Source: Desulfosoma sp. (GTDB lineage: Bacteria > Desulfobacterota > Syntrophobacteria > Syntrophobacterales > DSM-9756). From it: a stretch of 64,000 bases of DNA. This document shows, piece after piece, positions 45,020-54,228 of this stretch. Made by a program: the position numbers and the translations under genes. Within the stretch, counting starts at the first letter, position 1. Each line of letters starts with the position of its first letter. The notes under the pieces are model-generated. The model saw only the letters and a program-made list of their open reading frames with translations, was not told the DNA's origin and ran no database searches. The stretch is from the NCBI GenBank assembly GCA_037481875.1, contig JBBFKY010000013.1, positions 24,888 to 88,887 of the forward strand, written 5' to 3'.

Positions 45020-47146
45020 ATGGAACGATTGGATGCCATCTTTTCTCCGGGATCTGTGGCCGTGATCGGAGCTTCCACTGTTCCCGGAAAGGTCGGCCAC
45101 GATCTTTTCGCCAATATCTTGCGCGGGGGGTACACAGGCACTCTGTTCCCCGTCAATCCGAAAGCTCGGTCGGTTCTCAGTGTCAAAGCCTACCCCACCC
45201 TTCTCGACATTCCCGATCCCGTGGATTTGGCCATCTTGGTGGTGCCTCCCAAGGCGGCTCTGAATGCGGTGGAAGAAGCCGCGCAGAAAGGGGTCAAGGG
45301 CATTGTCATTGTGTCGGCGGGGTTTCGTGAAGTAGGTCCTGAAGGTCGATCCATCGAAGAGGCCGTTGCGGCGCGATGTCGCGAAGCGGGCATGCGTCTT
45401 GTGGGGCCTAACTGTCTGGGGGTGATCAACCCGCATCCTTCCGTGCGCATGAACGCCAGCTTTTCCAATCGTATGCCCGCTCCCGGTCACATATCCTTTA
45501 TTTCTCAGAGTGGAGCTTTGTGCACATCGGTGTTGGATTTTGCCGCGGAAAGGGATTTTGGGTTTTCCAAGTTTATTTCCATCGGCAACAAGGCGGATGT
45601 GGATGAATTGGATCTCCTGAGATACCTGCATCAGGATGAAGACACGCAGGTGATCATGATCTACCTGGAAGAACTGCGTCGCGGTCCTGAATTCATTCAG
45701 GAAGTCAAGGAAATGACCTCGGGGGATCGACCGACACCTGTTTTGGTGATCAAGTCCGGCCGCACCGTAGCCGGGGCTCGAGCCGCCGCCTCTCATACGG
45801 GATCCTTGGCCGGGTCCGAAGCGGTCTATGACGCCATTTTTAAACAGGCGGGAATCATTCGCGTGGATTCCATCGAGGAATTGTTTAACTTTGCCGCAGC
45901 CTTCGTCAGTCGAAAAACACCTCAAGGGAACAAGGTCGCCATTGTGACCAATGCCGGCGGGCCGGGGATCGTGGCCACCGACATGACGGTTTCTTCCGGC
46001 TTGGAACTGGCCAGGTTTCAAGAAGAGACCGTGGAAGCTCTGCAGAGCCATCTGCCGGTCACGGCCAATTTGCATAATCCTGTAGACGTCATTGGGGACG
46101 CTACGCAGGAGCGATACGAACGGGCCTTGGAAGCCGTCATCAAGGACCAGGGCGTGGATGGCGCTCTTGTGATTCTGACCCCTCAATCCATGACCAACGC
46201 TCTGGAAACCGCCAAAGCCATTGTCAAGATCGACCAGAGGACTCAAAAACCCATTCTGTGTTGCTTCATGGGAATCTTTGACGTTTCGGCAGGCGTCAAG
46301 GTTCTTCAGGAACATGGTATTCCCGTCTATCGTTTTCCGGAGCATGCCGCCAAGGCTTTTGGGGCGCTCTATCGGTATTCCAGTTGGCTGAACCGTCAAA
46401 AGCTGGCTCAGTTCGCTTTGGAACATGACAAAGAGGGGGCTCGCCGCATCCTTGAAGCCGCTTTGAGTCAGGGCCGAAGAGCGTTGACGGAATGGGAAGG
46501 GGCGGAGCTGTTGCGATGCTATGGGTTTCAGACTCTGCCTTCTTTTGTGGCCGTAACGCGGGAAGAGGCTGTGGAATATGCCACCAGTCTCACCTTTCCC
46601 GTGGCCATGAAGATCGTCTCACCCCAGATTCTTCACAAAAGCGATGCCAAAGGTGTCCGGCTCCATTTGACGTCGGCTCAGGATGTGGCGGAAGCTTTTG
46701 ACAGTATCGTCGCGAATGCCAAAGCGTATGATCCAAAGGCTGAGATTTTGGGAGTGTTAGTGCAAAAAATGGCCCCTCCCGGAGAAGAAGTCATTTTGGG
46801 CATGAGCCGGTACCCGATTTTTGGGCCTTTGCTCATGTTCGGCCTCGGGGGTATCTTCGTGGAAGTTTTTAAAGATGTGGATTTTCGGGTGGCTCCCATC
46901 GGGCGTAACGAAGCTCGGCGCATGATGCGTGGAATCCAAGGCTACGATCTTCTCAAAGGGGTTCGGGGACGTCCCGAAGCGGATACGGCCATTTTGGAAC
47001 GCTATCTGGTGTGTCTTTCCAATCTTGCCTTGGACCATCCGGAAATCAAGGAATTGGATATGAACCCGGTCCTTGTGCATCCTAAAGGATCGGGAGCCAC
47101 AGTGGCCGATGTGCGTGTGATCCTCGAACCCGTGCAAGAATCATGA
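45020..47146 (+). CDS. ADP-forming acetate/acyl-CoA synthetase, fused alpha-beta
   Basis: 708 residues. The CoA-binding alpha part begins SVAVIGASTVPGKVGHDLFAN, followed by VGPNCLGVINP and FISQSGALCTS. The phosphohistidine is His259 in ASHTGSLAGS. The beta part is an ATP-grasp domain (from about 490: SFVAVTREEAVEYA, FPVAMKIVSPQILHKSDAKGV, GMSRYPIFGPLLMFGLGG). The enzyme interconverts acyl-CoA + ADP + Pi with acid + CoA + ATP, a substrate-level ATP step typical of anaerobic acetate or organic-acid metabolism. The ATG at 45020 has AAGGAGGA upstream; an earlier frame from 44981 is rejected. Confidence 0.92.
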   Translation: MERLDAIFSPGSVAVIGASTVPGKVGHDLFANILRGGYTGTLFPVNPKARSVLSVKAYPTLLDIPDPVDLAILVVPPKAALNAVEEAAQKGVKGIVIVSAGFREVGPEGRSIEEAVAARCREAGMRLVGPNCLGVINPHPSVRMNASFSNRMPAPGHISFISQSGALCTSVLDFAAERDFGFSKFISIGNKADVDELDLLRYLHQDEDTQVIMIYLEELRRGPEFIQEVKEMTSGDRPTPVLVIKSGRTVAGARAAASHTGSLAGSEAVYDAIFKQAGIIRVDSIEELFNFAAAFVSRKTPQGNKVAIVTNAGGPGIVATDMTVSSGLELARFQEETVEALQSHLPVTANLHNPVDVIGDATQERYERALEAVIKDQGVDGALVILTPQSMTNALETAKAIVKIDQRTQKPILCCFMGIFDVSAGVKVLQEHGIPVYRFPEHAAKAFGALYRYSSWLNRQKLAQFALEHDKEGARRILEAALSQGRRALTEWEGAELLRCYGFQTLPSFVAVTREEAVEYATSLTFPVAMKIVSPQILHKSDAKGVRLHLTSAQDVAEAFDSIVANAKAYDPKAEILGVLVQKMAPPGEEVILGMSRYPIFGPLLMFGLGGIFVEVFKDVDFRVAPIGRNEARRMMRGIQGYDLLKGVRGRPEADTAILERYLVCLSNLALDHPEIKELDMNPVLVHPKGSGATVADVRVILEPVQES

Positions 47147-47164
47147 AGAAAGGGGGTTCGACGG

Positions 47165-47193
47165 TTGACGATCCTCAAGGGGGCGCTTAAAGT
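47165..47193 (+). promoter_or_regulatory. Predicted sigma70-like promoter of tpx
   Basis: TTGACG (47165-47170), a 17-bp spacer and TAAAGT (47188-47193) lie 85 bp upstream of the tpx ATG, between it and the preceding synthetase gene. Confidence 0.5.
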
Positions 47194-47277
47194 TACGGTC
47201 AAAGCATGGCATCAAGGTGGCTCAAAGGCACGTGAACTCTTTTCGTGTGCACCTTCACCAGGCAGAGGAGAATGCCC

Positions 47278-47796
47278 ATGACAGAAAGACCCGGCGCTGT
47301 GACCATGAAAGGTTCCCCCTTGACCCTTGTGGGATCCGTTGTTTCCGTGGGAGACAAGGCTCCCGATTTCCAGGCCCTCAATAATGATCTCCAACCTGTG
47401 CGACTTTCCCAGTTTGCAGGAAAAACCGTTATCCTTTCGTCGGTCCCGTCTCTGGATACGCCGGTGTGCGACATGGAAACCCGGCGTTTCAATCAGGAAG
47501 CGGAAAAACTCGGCGAAGACGTCGTGGTTTTGACCGTAAGCATGGATCTTCCCTTTGCGCAAAAGCGATGGTGCGGGGCGGCAGGCATCACACGGGTTAT
47601 CACACTTTCCGATCACCGCGACGCCTCTTTCGGTCAGGCCTACGGCGTCCTCATCAAAGAGTTGCGCCTTTTGGCGCGAGCCGTCTTCGTCGTTGGTAAA
47701 GACGGCATCGTCAAGCATGCGCAACTGGTCAAGGAATTGACCGAAGAACCCGATTATGCCGCGGTCCTGGAGGCCGTGAAAAACGACCGACTTTAG
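47278..47796 (+). CDS. tpx: Thiol peroxidase
   Basis: 172 residues. The atypical 2-Cys peroxiredoxin pattern is complete: peroxidatic Cys64 in SLDTPVCDMETRRFN and resolving Cys99 in AQKRWCGAAGI. It reduces lipid and other hydroperoxides with thioredoxin. The ATG at 47278 is seven bases after AGAGGAG. It opens the oxygen-defence series that continues with desulfoferrodoxin and ferritin. There is no signal peptide, so it is cytoplasmic. Confidence 0.94.
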   Translation: MTERPGAVTMKGSPLTLVGSVVSVGDKAPDFQALNNDLQPVRLSQFAGKTVILSSVPSLDTPVCDMETRRFNQEAEKLGEDVVVLTVSMDLPFAQKRWCGAAGITRVITLSDHRDASFGQAYGVLIKELRLLARAVFVVGKDGIVKHAQLVKELTEEPDYAAVLEAVKNDRL

Positions 47797-47981
47797 GGCC
47801 ACTGTCAAAACTTTAGGGTGCCTCCAAGGTCTCGGGGAAGTCCGAAGAGCTTCAAGCCTTGGGGTTTCAAGGGTGTCCCGTGTAAGGGCGAAGGGATTCT
47901 TCGCCCTGCCTCAAAACGCGGCAGGATTTGGTTTGCCGCAGGGACCTTATCGTTCATCATGTGAGAGGGAGGTCGGTACAA

Positions 47982-48356
47982 ATGGCTGAAAGACGTGAAG
48001 TGTACAAATGTGATGTGTGCGGAAACATTGTGGAAGTCCTTTGGGGCGGCAAGGGTGAATTGGTGTGCTGCGGTCAGCCCATGAACCTGCAAAAGGAAGG
48101 CGTCGTGGATGCTTCCAAGGAAAAGCATGTTCCGGTGGTGGAAAAGACCGCTGACGGTTACAAGGTCAAAGTAGGCAGCGTGGCGCATCCCATGGAAGAA
48201 AAGCATTACATTCAGTGGATCGAGCTGGTGGCCGATGACATCTCCTACTTCCACTTCTTGAAACCCGGGGATGCTCCCGAAGCCACTTTTTGTGTTCAGG
48301 CGCAAAATGTGTACGCTCGCGAATACTGCAACCTCCATGGCCTGTGGAAAGGGTAA
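47982..48356 (+). CDS. dfx: Desulfoferrodoxin (2Fe superoxide reductase)
   Basis: 124 residues. The N-terminal desulforedoxin centre has Cys10, Cys13, Cys29 and Cys30 ([14 protein letters not shown]). The catalytic neelaredoxin-like centre is marked by [25 protein letters not shown] and the Cys-His pair in EYCNLHGLW. It reduces superoxide to peroxide without making O2, taking electrons from rubredoxin; a rubredoxin gene lies at 62743. The ATG follows GGAGG. Ferritin starts 7 bp downstream, so the pair is probably co-expressed to handle superoxide and free iron. Confidence 0.96.
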   Translation: MAERREVYKCDVCGNIVEVLWGGKGELVCCGQPMNLQKEGVVDASKEKHVPVVEKTADGYKVKVGSVAHPMEEKHYIQWIELVADDISYFHFLKPGDAPEATFCVQAQNVYAREYCNLHGLWKG

Positions 48357-48362
48357 GAACGC

Positions 48363-48896
48363 ATGTTGAGTGAAAAAATGGCTGAAGCGTTGAACGATCA
48401 AATCAACGCCGAACTCTACTCTTCGTACCTGTACTTTGCCATGGCGGCCTATTGCCGTGATGTGGGTTTGAACGGATGTGCCCGTTGGATGGAAGCGCAG
48501 GCTCTCGAAGAACTGTCCCATGCCGTGAAGTTCTATGACTACGTCACGGAACGCGGAGGACGTGTCCTTTTGAGCTCTATCGCGGCGCCGCCAAACCGTT
48601 GGGATTCTCCTTTGGCCATGTTTGAAGAGGTGGCCAAGCATGAGAACAAGGTGACGGGTCTCATTCATCATCTGGTGGACCTGGCCATTGAGGAAAGGGA
48701 CCATGCCACCAACAATTTTCTCCAATGGTTCGTTTCGGAGCAGGTGGAAGAAGAGGCCAGTGTTGGAGAAATCGTCCAACAGATGAAACTCATGGGGGAC
48801 GCACAAGGCGCCCTTTTCATGCTGGACAAGGAACTGGGCCAGAGGGTGTTTACACTACCGCCTGGAACGACCCTGGTCGCGCCTCCGGCCGAATGA
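48363..48896 (+). CDS. ftn: Ferritin
   Basis: 177 residues, a bacterial non-heme ferritin. Ferroxidase ligands appear in [31 protein letters not shown] and the [15 protein letters not shown] block. It oxidises Fe(II) and stores iron as ferrihydrite in a 24-mer. The 7-bp gap from desulfoferrodoxin indicates one transcript. Confidence 0.93.
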   Translation: MLSEKMAEALNDQINAELYSSYLYFAMAAYCRDVGLNGCARWMEAQALEELSHAVKFYDYVTERGGRVLLSSIAAPPNRWDSPLAMFEEVAKHENKVTGLIHHLVDLAIEERDHATNNFLQWFVSEQVEEEASVGEIVQQMKLMGDAQGALFMLDKELGQRVFTLPPGTTLVAPPAE

Positions 48897-48946
48897 GCGC
48901 CGTTTCCGTTGGGGTTTGTCCCCCGTGAGATCCTTCTCATCGTGGT

Positions 48947-49190
48947 AAGGGCGAATCGAAGTGTCCGCCCAAAGAAATGTTGTCAGGATGGAACGCAGCT
49001 CTGGGGATTTCAAGGCGTTTCCGACCAATGTTCCGGGTCCTTGAGGGGGCGGACCGATGGGTCCGCCCCCGAACCCCTTGGACGGGATCGGCCATAGGGG
49101 ACACACACCGGTGCATTCCTACATTGTCAGTACCCAAGAAATCGCCAGGCTAGCCTTCCAACACGGCGAACACACCTCTGTGCGCCCCTA
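48947..49190. repeat. Family 1 repeat cluster
   Basis: Cores at about 48948 (GTAAGGGCGAATCGAAGTGTCCGCCC), 49046 (GGGGGCGGACCGATGGGTCCGCCCCC), 49099 (GGGGACACACACCGGTGCATTCCTAC) and 49168 (AACACACCTCTGTGCGCCCCTAC). They fill the 48897-49402 gap. No gene is supported there. Confidence 0.75.
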
Positions 49191-49402
49191 CGATTGCGGC
49201 TCCGACGAAACCTGAACTCATGGGGCAAGGACCGACATTGAGGTCATCCAAAGGACCCTTGCGGGGGTGTGTTCCACCGAGAACATTGTAGGCCCTTCCA
49301 AGGGAGCGGACCTTCATTCAGAAAGGGATCCAGGGAATCTGAAATCAAAGGCATCCAGGGAACTTGAACCTGCCACAGAAAATCATGGAAGGAGAAAAAC
49401 CG

Positions 49403-49948
49403 ATGGAAGCGGCGGAAAACATGTTGCTCGATCTTCTGTGCGAGGTCTTGGAGATCAAAGAAAGGAAAGAAAAACTGTATCAGGAAGCCATGGGCTTCTG
49501 TGAGGATGCCGTCGGTCGAGAGACCTTTCGAGTCCTTTACGAAGCGGAACAGGAACATGAAAGAGCCCTGGCTCGCATTCAAGAAGAACTTCAGGCAGGG
49601 AAGGACTGGACGGCCGCCTGTCGCTATGTCCCGCCTGAACAGGATCTCTTCAGACGCGTGGCTCAAAGAATAACCCTCGATAAAGACAAGCTTCCCGAAG
49701 CCTGCACGGACGAGATCAAGGCTCTGGATGCGGGTATTCAACTGGAAGAGGCCTGCATTCGTCTGTTTGAGGAAAAACTCAGCGAGGTGAAGGAACCTTC
49801 CCAAAAGGAGTTCCTCCAGCGCCTTTCGGCCGAAGAACGGGAGCATCGCCGACTCCTTCAGGACTTGAAATTCTATTACTCGGACCCTCAGGGATGGTTC
49901 ATGGAAAAGAGCCGAGCCCGTTTGGACGGAGCCGGAGCGGTCACCTGA
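49403..49948 (+). CDS. Ferritin-like (rubrerythrin-type) diiron protein
   Basis: 181 residues, all-helical. Glu-rich repeats with E-x-x-H motifs (EAEQEHERALARI near the middle, SAEEREHRRLLQDL near the end) suggest a four-helix diiron bundle of the rubrerythrin/ferritin-like group. The rubredoxin domain of classical rubrerythrin is absent. The ATG at 49403 has GGAAGGAG upstream. It is followed by a ZIP transporter after 13 bp. Peroxide reduction or iron handling is likely but not proven. Confidence 0.75.
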   Translation: MEAAENMLLDLLCEVLEIKERKEKLYQEAMGFCEDAVGRETFRVLYEAEQEHERALARIQEELQAGKDWTAACRYVPPEQDLFRRVAQRITLDKDKLPEACTDEIKALDAGIQLEEACIRLFEEKLSEVKEPSQKEFLQRLSAEEREHRRLLQDLKFYYSDPQGWFMEKSRARLDGAGAVT

Positions 49949-49961
49949 GAGATCTCGAACC

Positions 49962-50792
49962 ATGGCGCTTACCGTGGAAAGCCTTTGGAACGCTTTTCAC
50001 ACCTGGCCCGCGGTAGGCCAGGCGCTGGCGGCGACAATTTTCACCTGGCTCATGACGGCGGTGGGAGCTTCCGCCGTGCTGTGGCGACGATCTTTTCCCC
50101 AGAAATTTTTGGACGCCATGCTGGGTTTTGCCGCAGGTGTCATGATTGCCGCCAGCTATTGGTCTCTTCTGGAACCGGCTCTAAAGCTTTCGGAAAGAGC
50201 GGCCGTGCCGTGGATGCCTGCGGCTGTCGGGTTCCTTGCGGGAGGCCTCTTTCTTCGGAGCATCGATGCGATTCTTCCCCATCTTCACATCGGGTTTCCA
50301 ACGGACCAAGCGGAAGGTCTACCGACGCACTGGCGTCGCAGCATCCTTCTGGTTTTGGCGGTCACGATTCATAACATTCCCGAAGGCCTTGCCGTGGGAG
50401 TGGCTTTCGGAGCCGTTTCAGCCCAGATCCAGGAAGCCGGCCTTGCCGGAGCAGTGGCTCTGGCCTTGGGTATCGGATTACAGAATCTCCCGGAGGGGAC
50501 GGCGGTTTCCGTGCCTCTTCGACGGGAAGGTCTGAGGGCGTTCAAAGCCTTCTGGTATGGACAGTTATCCGGGGCCGTGGAACCCGTGGCAGCGGTTCTG
50601 GGAGCGGCCATGGCAGCTTCTTCGATGGCTTTGCTTCCCTATGCTTTGAGTTTTGCGGCCGGTGCCATGATTTACGTGGTGGTCGAAGAAGTGATTCCTG
50701 AAGCGCAAAGAAGCGGTCATGCCGACGTGGTCACCATGGCGTGTCTTGTGGGTTTTGTGTGCATGATGGTTTTGGACGTGGCTTTAGGCTGA
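49962..50792 (+). CDS. ZIP family metal transporter
   Basis: 276 residues with about eight membrane segments. The transport-site helices are HNIPEGLAVGVAFG and GLQNLPEGTAVSVPL, the paired H/N-x-x-E-G motifs of ZupT/GufA-like ZIP proteins. They carry divalent metals such as zinc or iron into the cytoplasm. It lies 13 bp behind a ferritin-like gene and 16 bp before the octaheme cytochrome, so metal uptake for these proteins is a plausible context. Confidence 0.9.
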   Translation: MALTVESLWNAFHTWPAVGQALAATIFTWLMTAVGASAVLWRRSFPQKFLDAMLGFAAGVMIAASYWSLLEPALKLSERAAVPWMPAAVGFLAGGLFLRSIDAILPHLHIGFPTDQAEGLPTHWRRSILLVLAVTIHNIPEGLAVGVAFGAVSAQIQEAGLAGAVALALGIGLQNLPEGTAVSVPLRREGLRAFKAFWYGQLSGAVEPVAAVLGAAMAASSMALLPYALSFAAGAMIYVVVEEVIPEAQRSGHADVVTMACLVGFVCMMVLDVALG

Positions 50793-50808
50793 CAAAGGAG
50801 ACACCGCG

Positions 50809-52314
50809 GTGAAGAGTGGACTTCGGTTTGTTCCTTTCATGGTCCTTGGTATGATGACGGTTCTTGGCATGAATTTTCCCAAACCGATACTTGCCGCACC
50901 TCATAGTGCGGCAACCCAAGACTGTTTATCCTGTCATGTGCAGGCCACTCCAGGCATTGTTTCCGATTGGCAGCGAAGCCGGCATGCCAAGGTGACGCCC
51001 GGTGAAGCCATGGCCGTAGAGCCGATGGCTCGCAAAGTGAGTTCTCCCAATGTGCCTCAAGAACTCAAAAACCACAGCGTGGGATGTGCCGAATGCCACA
51101 CGCTGCGAGCCGACGCTCACAAAGACACCGTGGAACACCATGGCTACAAGGTCTATGTGGTGACCAGTCCGGAAGACTGCCGCATATGCCATCAGGAAGA
51201 AGCGGGTCAATACCAACGTAATCTCATGGCCCATGCGCACACCAACCTCATGAAAAACCCTTTGTATGGCCAACTTGTGGATGCCATTAACGGCCTTCAG
51301 GTTTTTCAGAACGCAGCCCTTCAAGCCATGCCTCCCATGCCGCATACCAACGAGGATTCCTGTTTAAGCTGTCACGGCACGGATGTGCAAGTGCGAGGGA
51401 CCGTTTCCCGAGACACGGATTTCGGCGAAATGGATTTCGTCGTGCTTACCGGATGGCCGAATGTGGGTGTGGGACGCTTGAATCCCGACGGCTCCAACGG
51501 CTCATGCGCCTCATGCCATGTACGACACAGCTTCTCCATCGAGGTGGCTCGAAAACCGGAAACATGCAGTCAATGCCACAAAGGTCCCGATGTTCCCGCC
51601 TATAAAGTTTACAGCGTGAGCAAACACGGGAACCTCTACGGCTCTCAAAAGGGGTCGTGGAATTTCACCAATGTTCCCTGGGTGGTGGGAAAAGACATGA
51701 ACGCGCCTACCTGCGCCACATGCCATGTGAGTCTCCTTGTGGATGAAGGCAAAAATGTGGTGGCTCAAAGATCCCATGCCATGAATGACCGGCTTCCATG
51801 GCGGATTTTCGGCCTAGTCTATGCCCATCCGCACCCTCGGGAAGCTCAGGTGCATACCCTTAGAAGCGCCGATGGCTTGACCTTACCGACGAACCTCGAT
51901 GGGACCTGGCAAGCTGACGCCCTTATTGATGAAACCGAGCAGGGCAAACGGCGAGCCGCCATGCAGGGGGTGTGTCGAGCCTGTCATGGAACCCAGTGGG
52001 TGCAGGGCCATTGGGAACGGTTTGAAAAAACCATTCTCGAAACCAACCGCATGACGAAAACGGCCACGGACATCATGGTGCATGCGTGGAAAAATCAACG
52101 CGTTCAAGGGCCTCCGGACAATCCATTTGACGAACCCTTGGAAAGAAGGTGGGTGGAACAATGGCTCTTTTTCGCCAATTCCATTCGCTTTTCATCGGCC
52201 ATGATGGGTGCCGACTACAGTGTGTTTGACAATGGAAGGTGGTTTCAATCCAAAGGGCTTCGGGAGATGGAATGGATGGAGCGGATGCTGTCGCCCGGAT
52301 CGGTGGGGAGGTGA
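50809..52314 (+). CDS. Octaheme c-type cytochrome, hydroxylamine oxidoreductase (HAO) family
   Basis: 501 residues from GTG 50809 (site AAAGGAGA). A signal peptide covers about 1-30. Eight CxxCH haem sites are at Cys39, 93, 124, 185, 233, 253, 302 and 389. Blocks such as NCSWNFTNVPWV-like GSWNFTNVPWVVGKDM followed by NAPTCATCHVS and the tail MMGADYSVFDNGRWF are HAO-like. Periplasmic HAO relatives either oxidise hydroxylamine or, where the haem-crosslinking Tyr is missing, reduce nitrite, hydroxylamine or similar. Which applies here cannot be read by eye. Two exported thioredoxin-fold proteins follow in tight order. Confidence 0.85.
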   Translation: MKSGLRFVPFMVLGMMTVLGMNFPKPILAAPHSAATQDCLSCHVQATPGIVSDWQRSRHAKVTPGEAMAVEPMARKVSSPNVPQELKNHSVGCAECHTLRADAHKDTVEHHGYKVYVVTSPEDCRICHQEEAGQYQRNLMAHAHTNLMKNPLYGQLVDAINGLQVFQNAALQAMPPMPHTNEDSCLSCHGTDVQVRGTVSRDTDFGEMDFVVLTGWPNVGVGRLNPDGSNGSCASCHVRHSFSIEVARKPETCSQCHKGPDVPAYKVYSVSKHGNLYGSQKGSWNFTNVPWVVGKDMNAPTCATCHVSLLVDEGKNVVAQRSHAMNDRLPWRIFGLVYAHPHPREAQVHTLRSADGLTLPTNLDGTWQADALIDETEQGKRRAAMQGVCRACHGTQWVQGHWERFEKTILETNRMTKTATDIMVHAWKNQRVQGPPDNPFDEPLERRWVEQWLFFANSIRFSSAMMGADYSVFDNGRWFQSKGLREMEWMERMLSPGSVGR

Positions 52315-52318
52315 AATC

Positions 52319-52897
52319 GTGCAGGGATCCAAGGGTTTTTATGCGGTTTTGTCTGTGGCTGTGCTCCTTGGAACATGGTTTGGTTGTGCAGGATGGGGGC
52401 ACGCGGCTTCGGGGGTTCCTGAGGTCGGTGGAACCTTTCCACCTCTGGTTTTGGAAGCGCCCAAGGATCCCGCTATGAGAGCCTACCTCGGGATAGGCGA
52501 CGTGAAGACCTTTACCGTGGATCAGGTGGACGCCGATGTGGTGGTTGTGGAAATCTTGAGCATGTATTGCCCTTACTGCCAAAGGGAAGCGCCTACAGTG
52601 AACGCCTTTTACGAATTGGCCCAAAAAAGAAACCGTCCTGGAAAAATACTGAAGATTCTGGGTATCGGGGCAGGGAACACGGCCTTTGAAGTGGATGTCT
52701 TTGTTCAAAAGTACAAGGTGCCCTTTCCGGTGATTCCCGATGGAGACTATTTGGTGCATAAGACGTTGGGGCAAGTGCGAACCCCATATTTTATCGTGCT
52801 TCAAAAGGACGCCAAGGGAACACCTAAGGTCATTTATTCGCAACCGGGCGGTTTTGGTACCCCGGAAGATTTTTACCGGCGTCTTATGGGCCCTTAG
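52319..52897 (+). CDS. Exported thioredoxin-fold protein (TlpA/redoxin-like)
   Basis: 192 residues from GTG 52319, nine bases after GGGGAGG. A signal peptide is predicted at about 1-31. The thioredoxin fold carries a CxxC at Cys84 and Cys87 (SMYCPYCQREAP), and the cis-Pro region is QVRTPYFIVL. It starts 4 bp after the octaheme cytochrome, so it is presumably translated with it. It could maintain haem-binding cysteines during cytochrome c maturation or act as a periplasmic reductant; both are inference. Confidence 0.75.
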   Translation: MQGSKGFYAVLSVAVLLGTWFGCAGWGHAASGVPEVGGTFPPLVLEAPKDPAMRAYLGIGDVKTFTVDQVDADVVVVEILSMYCPYCQREAPTVNAFYELAQKRNRPGKILKILGIGAGNTAFEVDVFVQKYKVPFPVIPDGDYLVHKTLGQVRTPYFIVLQKDAKGTPKVIYSQPGGFGTPEDFYRRLMGP

Positions 52898-52966
52898 AAG
52901 CCTGTCTTAGGGGTGGGTAAGGGCATGGTTCGGTGAGCCAAGAAGCTCATGGAGAGGCAGAAAAAA

Positions 52967-53587
52967 ATGAAAAGGATCTTGACGGTGTTTCTTCGAAGAA
53001 GCATGGTCGTGCTCGGCTTGGCGGCCCTATTAGCTTATGACGGAAGCGTCTATGGAATTTCTGAAGTTTTTCAGGGCAAGATCTACACGCCGGGACCGCT
53101 GAAGCCCGTGGATTCGCAGCTTAAGGTGCGCGTGGGAGATGCAGCACCCGATTTCACACTTCCTTCCATCTCGGGAGAAAAAGTTCGATTGTCTCAGTTC
53201 CGCGGCCAAAAGAATGTGGTACTCTCTTTTGTTCCAGCCGCCTGGACACCGGTGTGTTCGGATCAATGGCCGGGCTACAACATCGCCAAAGAGCTTTTTG
53301 AGGCTCGTGATGCCGTTCTTTTAGGCATCAGCGTGGACAATCTCCCTACCCTTTTTGCCTGGACTCAGGAAATGGGTGGCTTATGGTTTCCCGTTCTCTC
53401 CGATTTTTGGCCGCATGGAGCGGTGGCATCCCAGTACGGGGTCTTACGTTCCGATGGAGTTTCAGAACGGGCCATTTTCATCGTCGACAAAGAAGGAGTG
53501 ATTCGCTTTATCGATGTGCATGACATCAATGAAAGGCCTCCTTTGGAAGGGATCCTCAAAGAGTTGGATAAGCTCAAGAAACCTTAA
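52967..53587 (+). CDS. Exported peroxiredoxin (AhpC/TSA family)
   Basis: 206 residues. The ATG at 52967 follows GGAGAGG and starts a basic-hydrophobic signal sequence (about 1-30), so the protein is likely periplasmic. The peroxiredoxin core has PDFTLPSISGEKVRLSQFRG and peroxidatic Cys97 in PAAWTPVCSDQWPGY. No clear resolving Cys is present, so it may act as a 1-Cys enzyme. It follows the TlpA-like gene by 69 bp and probably belongs to the same envelope redox group. Confidence 0.82.
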   Translation: MKRILTVFLRRSMVVLGLAALLAYDGSVYGISEVFQGKIYTPGPLKPVDSQLKVRVGDAAPDFTLPSISGEKVRLSQFRGQKNVVLSFVPAAWTPVCSDQWPGYNIAKELFEARDAVLLGISVDNLPTLFAWTQEMGGLWFPVLSDFWPHGAVASQYGVLRSDGVSERAIFIVDKEGVIRFIDVHDINERPPLEGILKELDKLKKP

Positions 53588-53650
53588 GCAGAGGGTGTCT
53601 CAGAGCTTTTCGGGAACTCCAAAGCCTGCCGAAGAAAGGAGACCCATGCC

Positions 53651-53998
53651 ATGAAAAAGGTACTTTTATGCGCCTTCAATGGCGAGGTCATGTGTTTTGT
53701 GCATGTTTTACTTAATGCCCTGGATTTTAACGAAAGAGGCTACGAAACGGCTGTGGTGGTGGAAGGGGCGGCTGTGAAAGTCGTGCCGGTGATCGCGGCG
53801 CCCGAACATGCCATGCAGGGACTTTACCTTCAGGTCAGGAACGCGGGTTTGATTCACGGCGTGTGCCGAGCGTGCTCTGTGCAGTTAGGCGTGCTCGATG
53901 CCGTGGAAAAAGAAGGCTTGACGTTGCTTGCGGACATGAAAGGTCACGCGAGCCTGGCGAGGTATGTGGATCAGGGGTTTCAGGTGATCACATTTTAA
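53651..53998 (+). CDS. DsrE-family small protein
   Basis: 115 residues with the Rossmann-like DsrE/TusD fold pattern: VLLCAFNGEVMCFVHVLLNALD, AVVVEGAAVKVV and a C-terminal GFQVITF. Cysteines at 72 and 75 (GVCRACSVQLG) are in the region where some DsrE proteins carry an active-site Cys. These proteins often handle persulfides or sulfur relay. It is 17 bp ahead of a small zinc-ribbon gene. The ribosome site is AAAGGAGA. Confidence 0.75.
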   Translation: MKKVLLCAFNGEVMCFVHVLLNALDFNERGYETAVVVEGAAVKVVPVIAAPEHAMQGLYLQVRNAGLIHGVCRACSVQLGVLDAVEKEGLTLLADMKGHASLARYVDQGFQVITF

Positions 53999-54015
53999 CC
54001 AAAGGGGGAGGCATT

Positions 54016-54204
54016 ATGACGAAAAGGAGATACACGGTTCGAGGGGAATGTCCTCAATGTGCGTGTGGAGACGTGACGTTCCTGGGTCCCGAAAAGCTCA
54101 GAGAAAAGTACATCGGTCCGGAAGAGGAAATGGAGATCCTTTGCCCGGCCTGCGGCACCAAGCACAAAGGTAAAGTGGTTCACGTGGAAGAGGTCAAGCA
54201 ATAA
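54016..54204 (+). CDS. Small zinc-ribbon protein, 62 aa
   Basis: 62 residues with two cysteine pairs (Cys12-Cys15 in ECPQCAC and Cys43-Cys46 in LCPACGTKH), so one zinc or iron site of ribbon/rubredoxin-like geometry is expected. A fifth Cys (17) is nearby. The ATG follows a strong GGGGGAGG. Compact, charged, with no signal. The function is unknown; its position between DsrE and flavodoxin suggests a redox role. Confidence 0.7.
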   Translation: MTKRRYTVRGECPQCACGDVTFLGPEKLREKYIGPEEEMEILCPACGTKHKGKVVHVEEVKQ

Positions 54205-54228
54205 AACGAAAAGAAAAGGAGCGCGGCT

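Noticed and set aside
44921-46426. 501-codon minus-strand frame across the acyl-CoA synthetase gene
   Set aside because: A long antisense shadow caused by codon bias in a GC-rich gene; the sense strand has clear domains.
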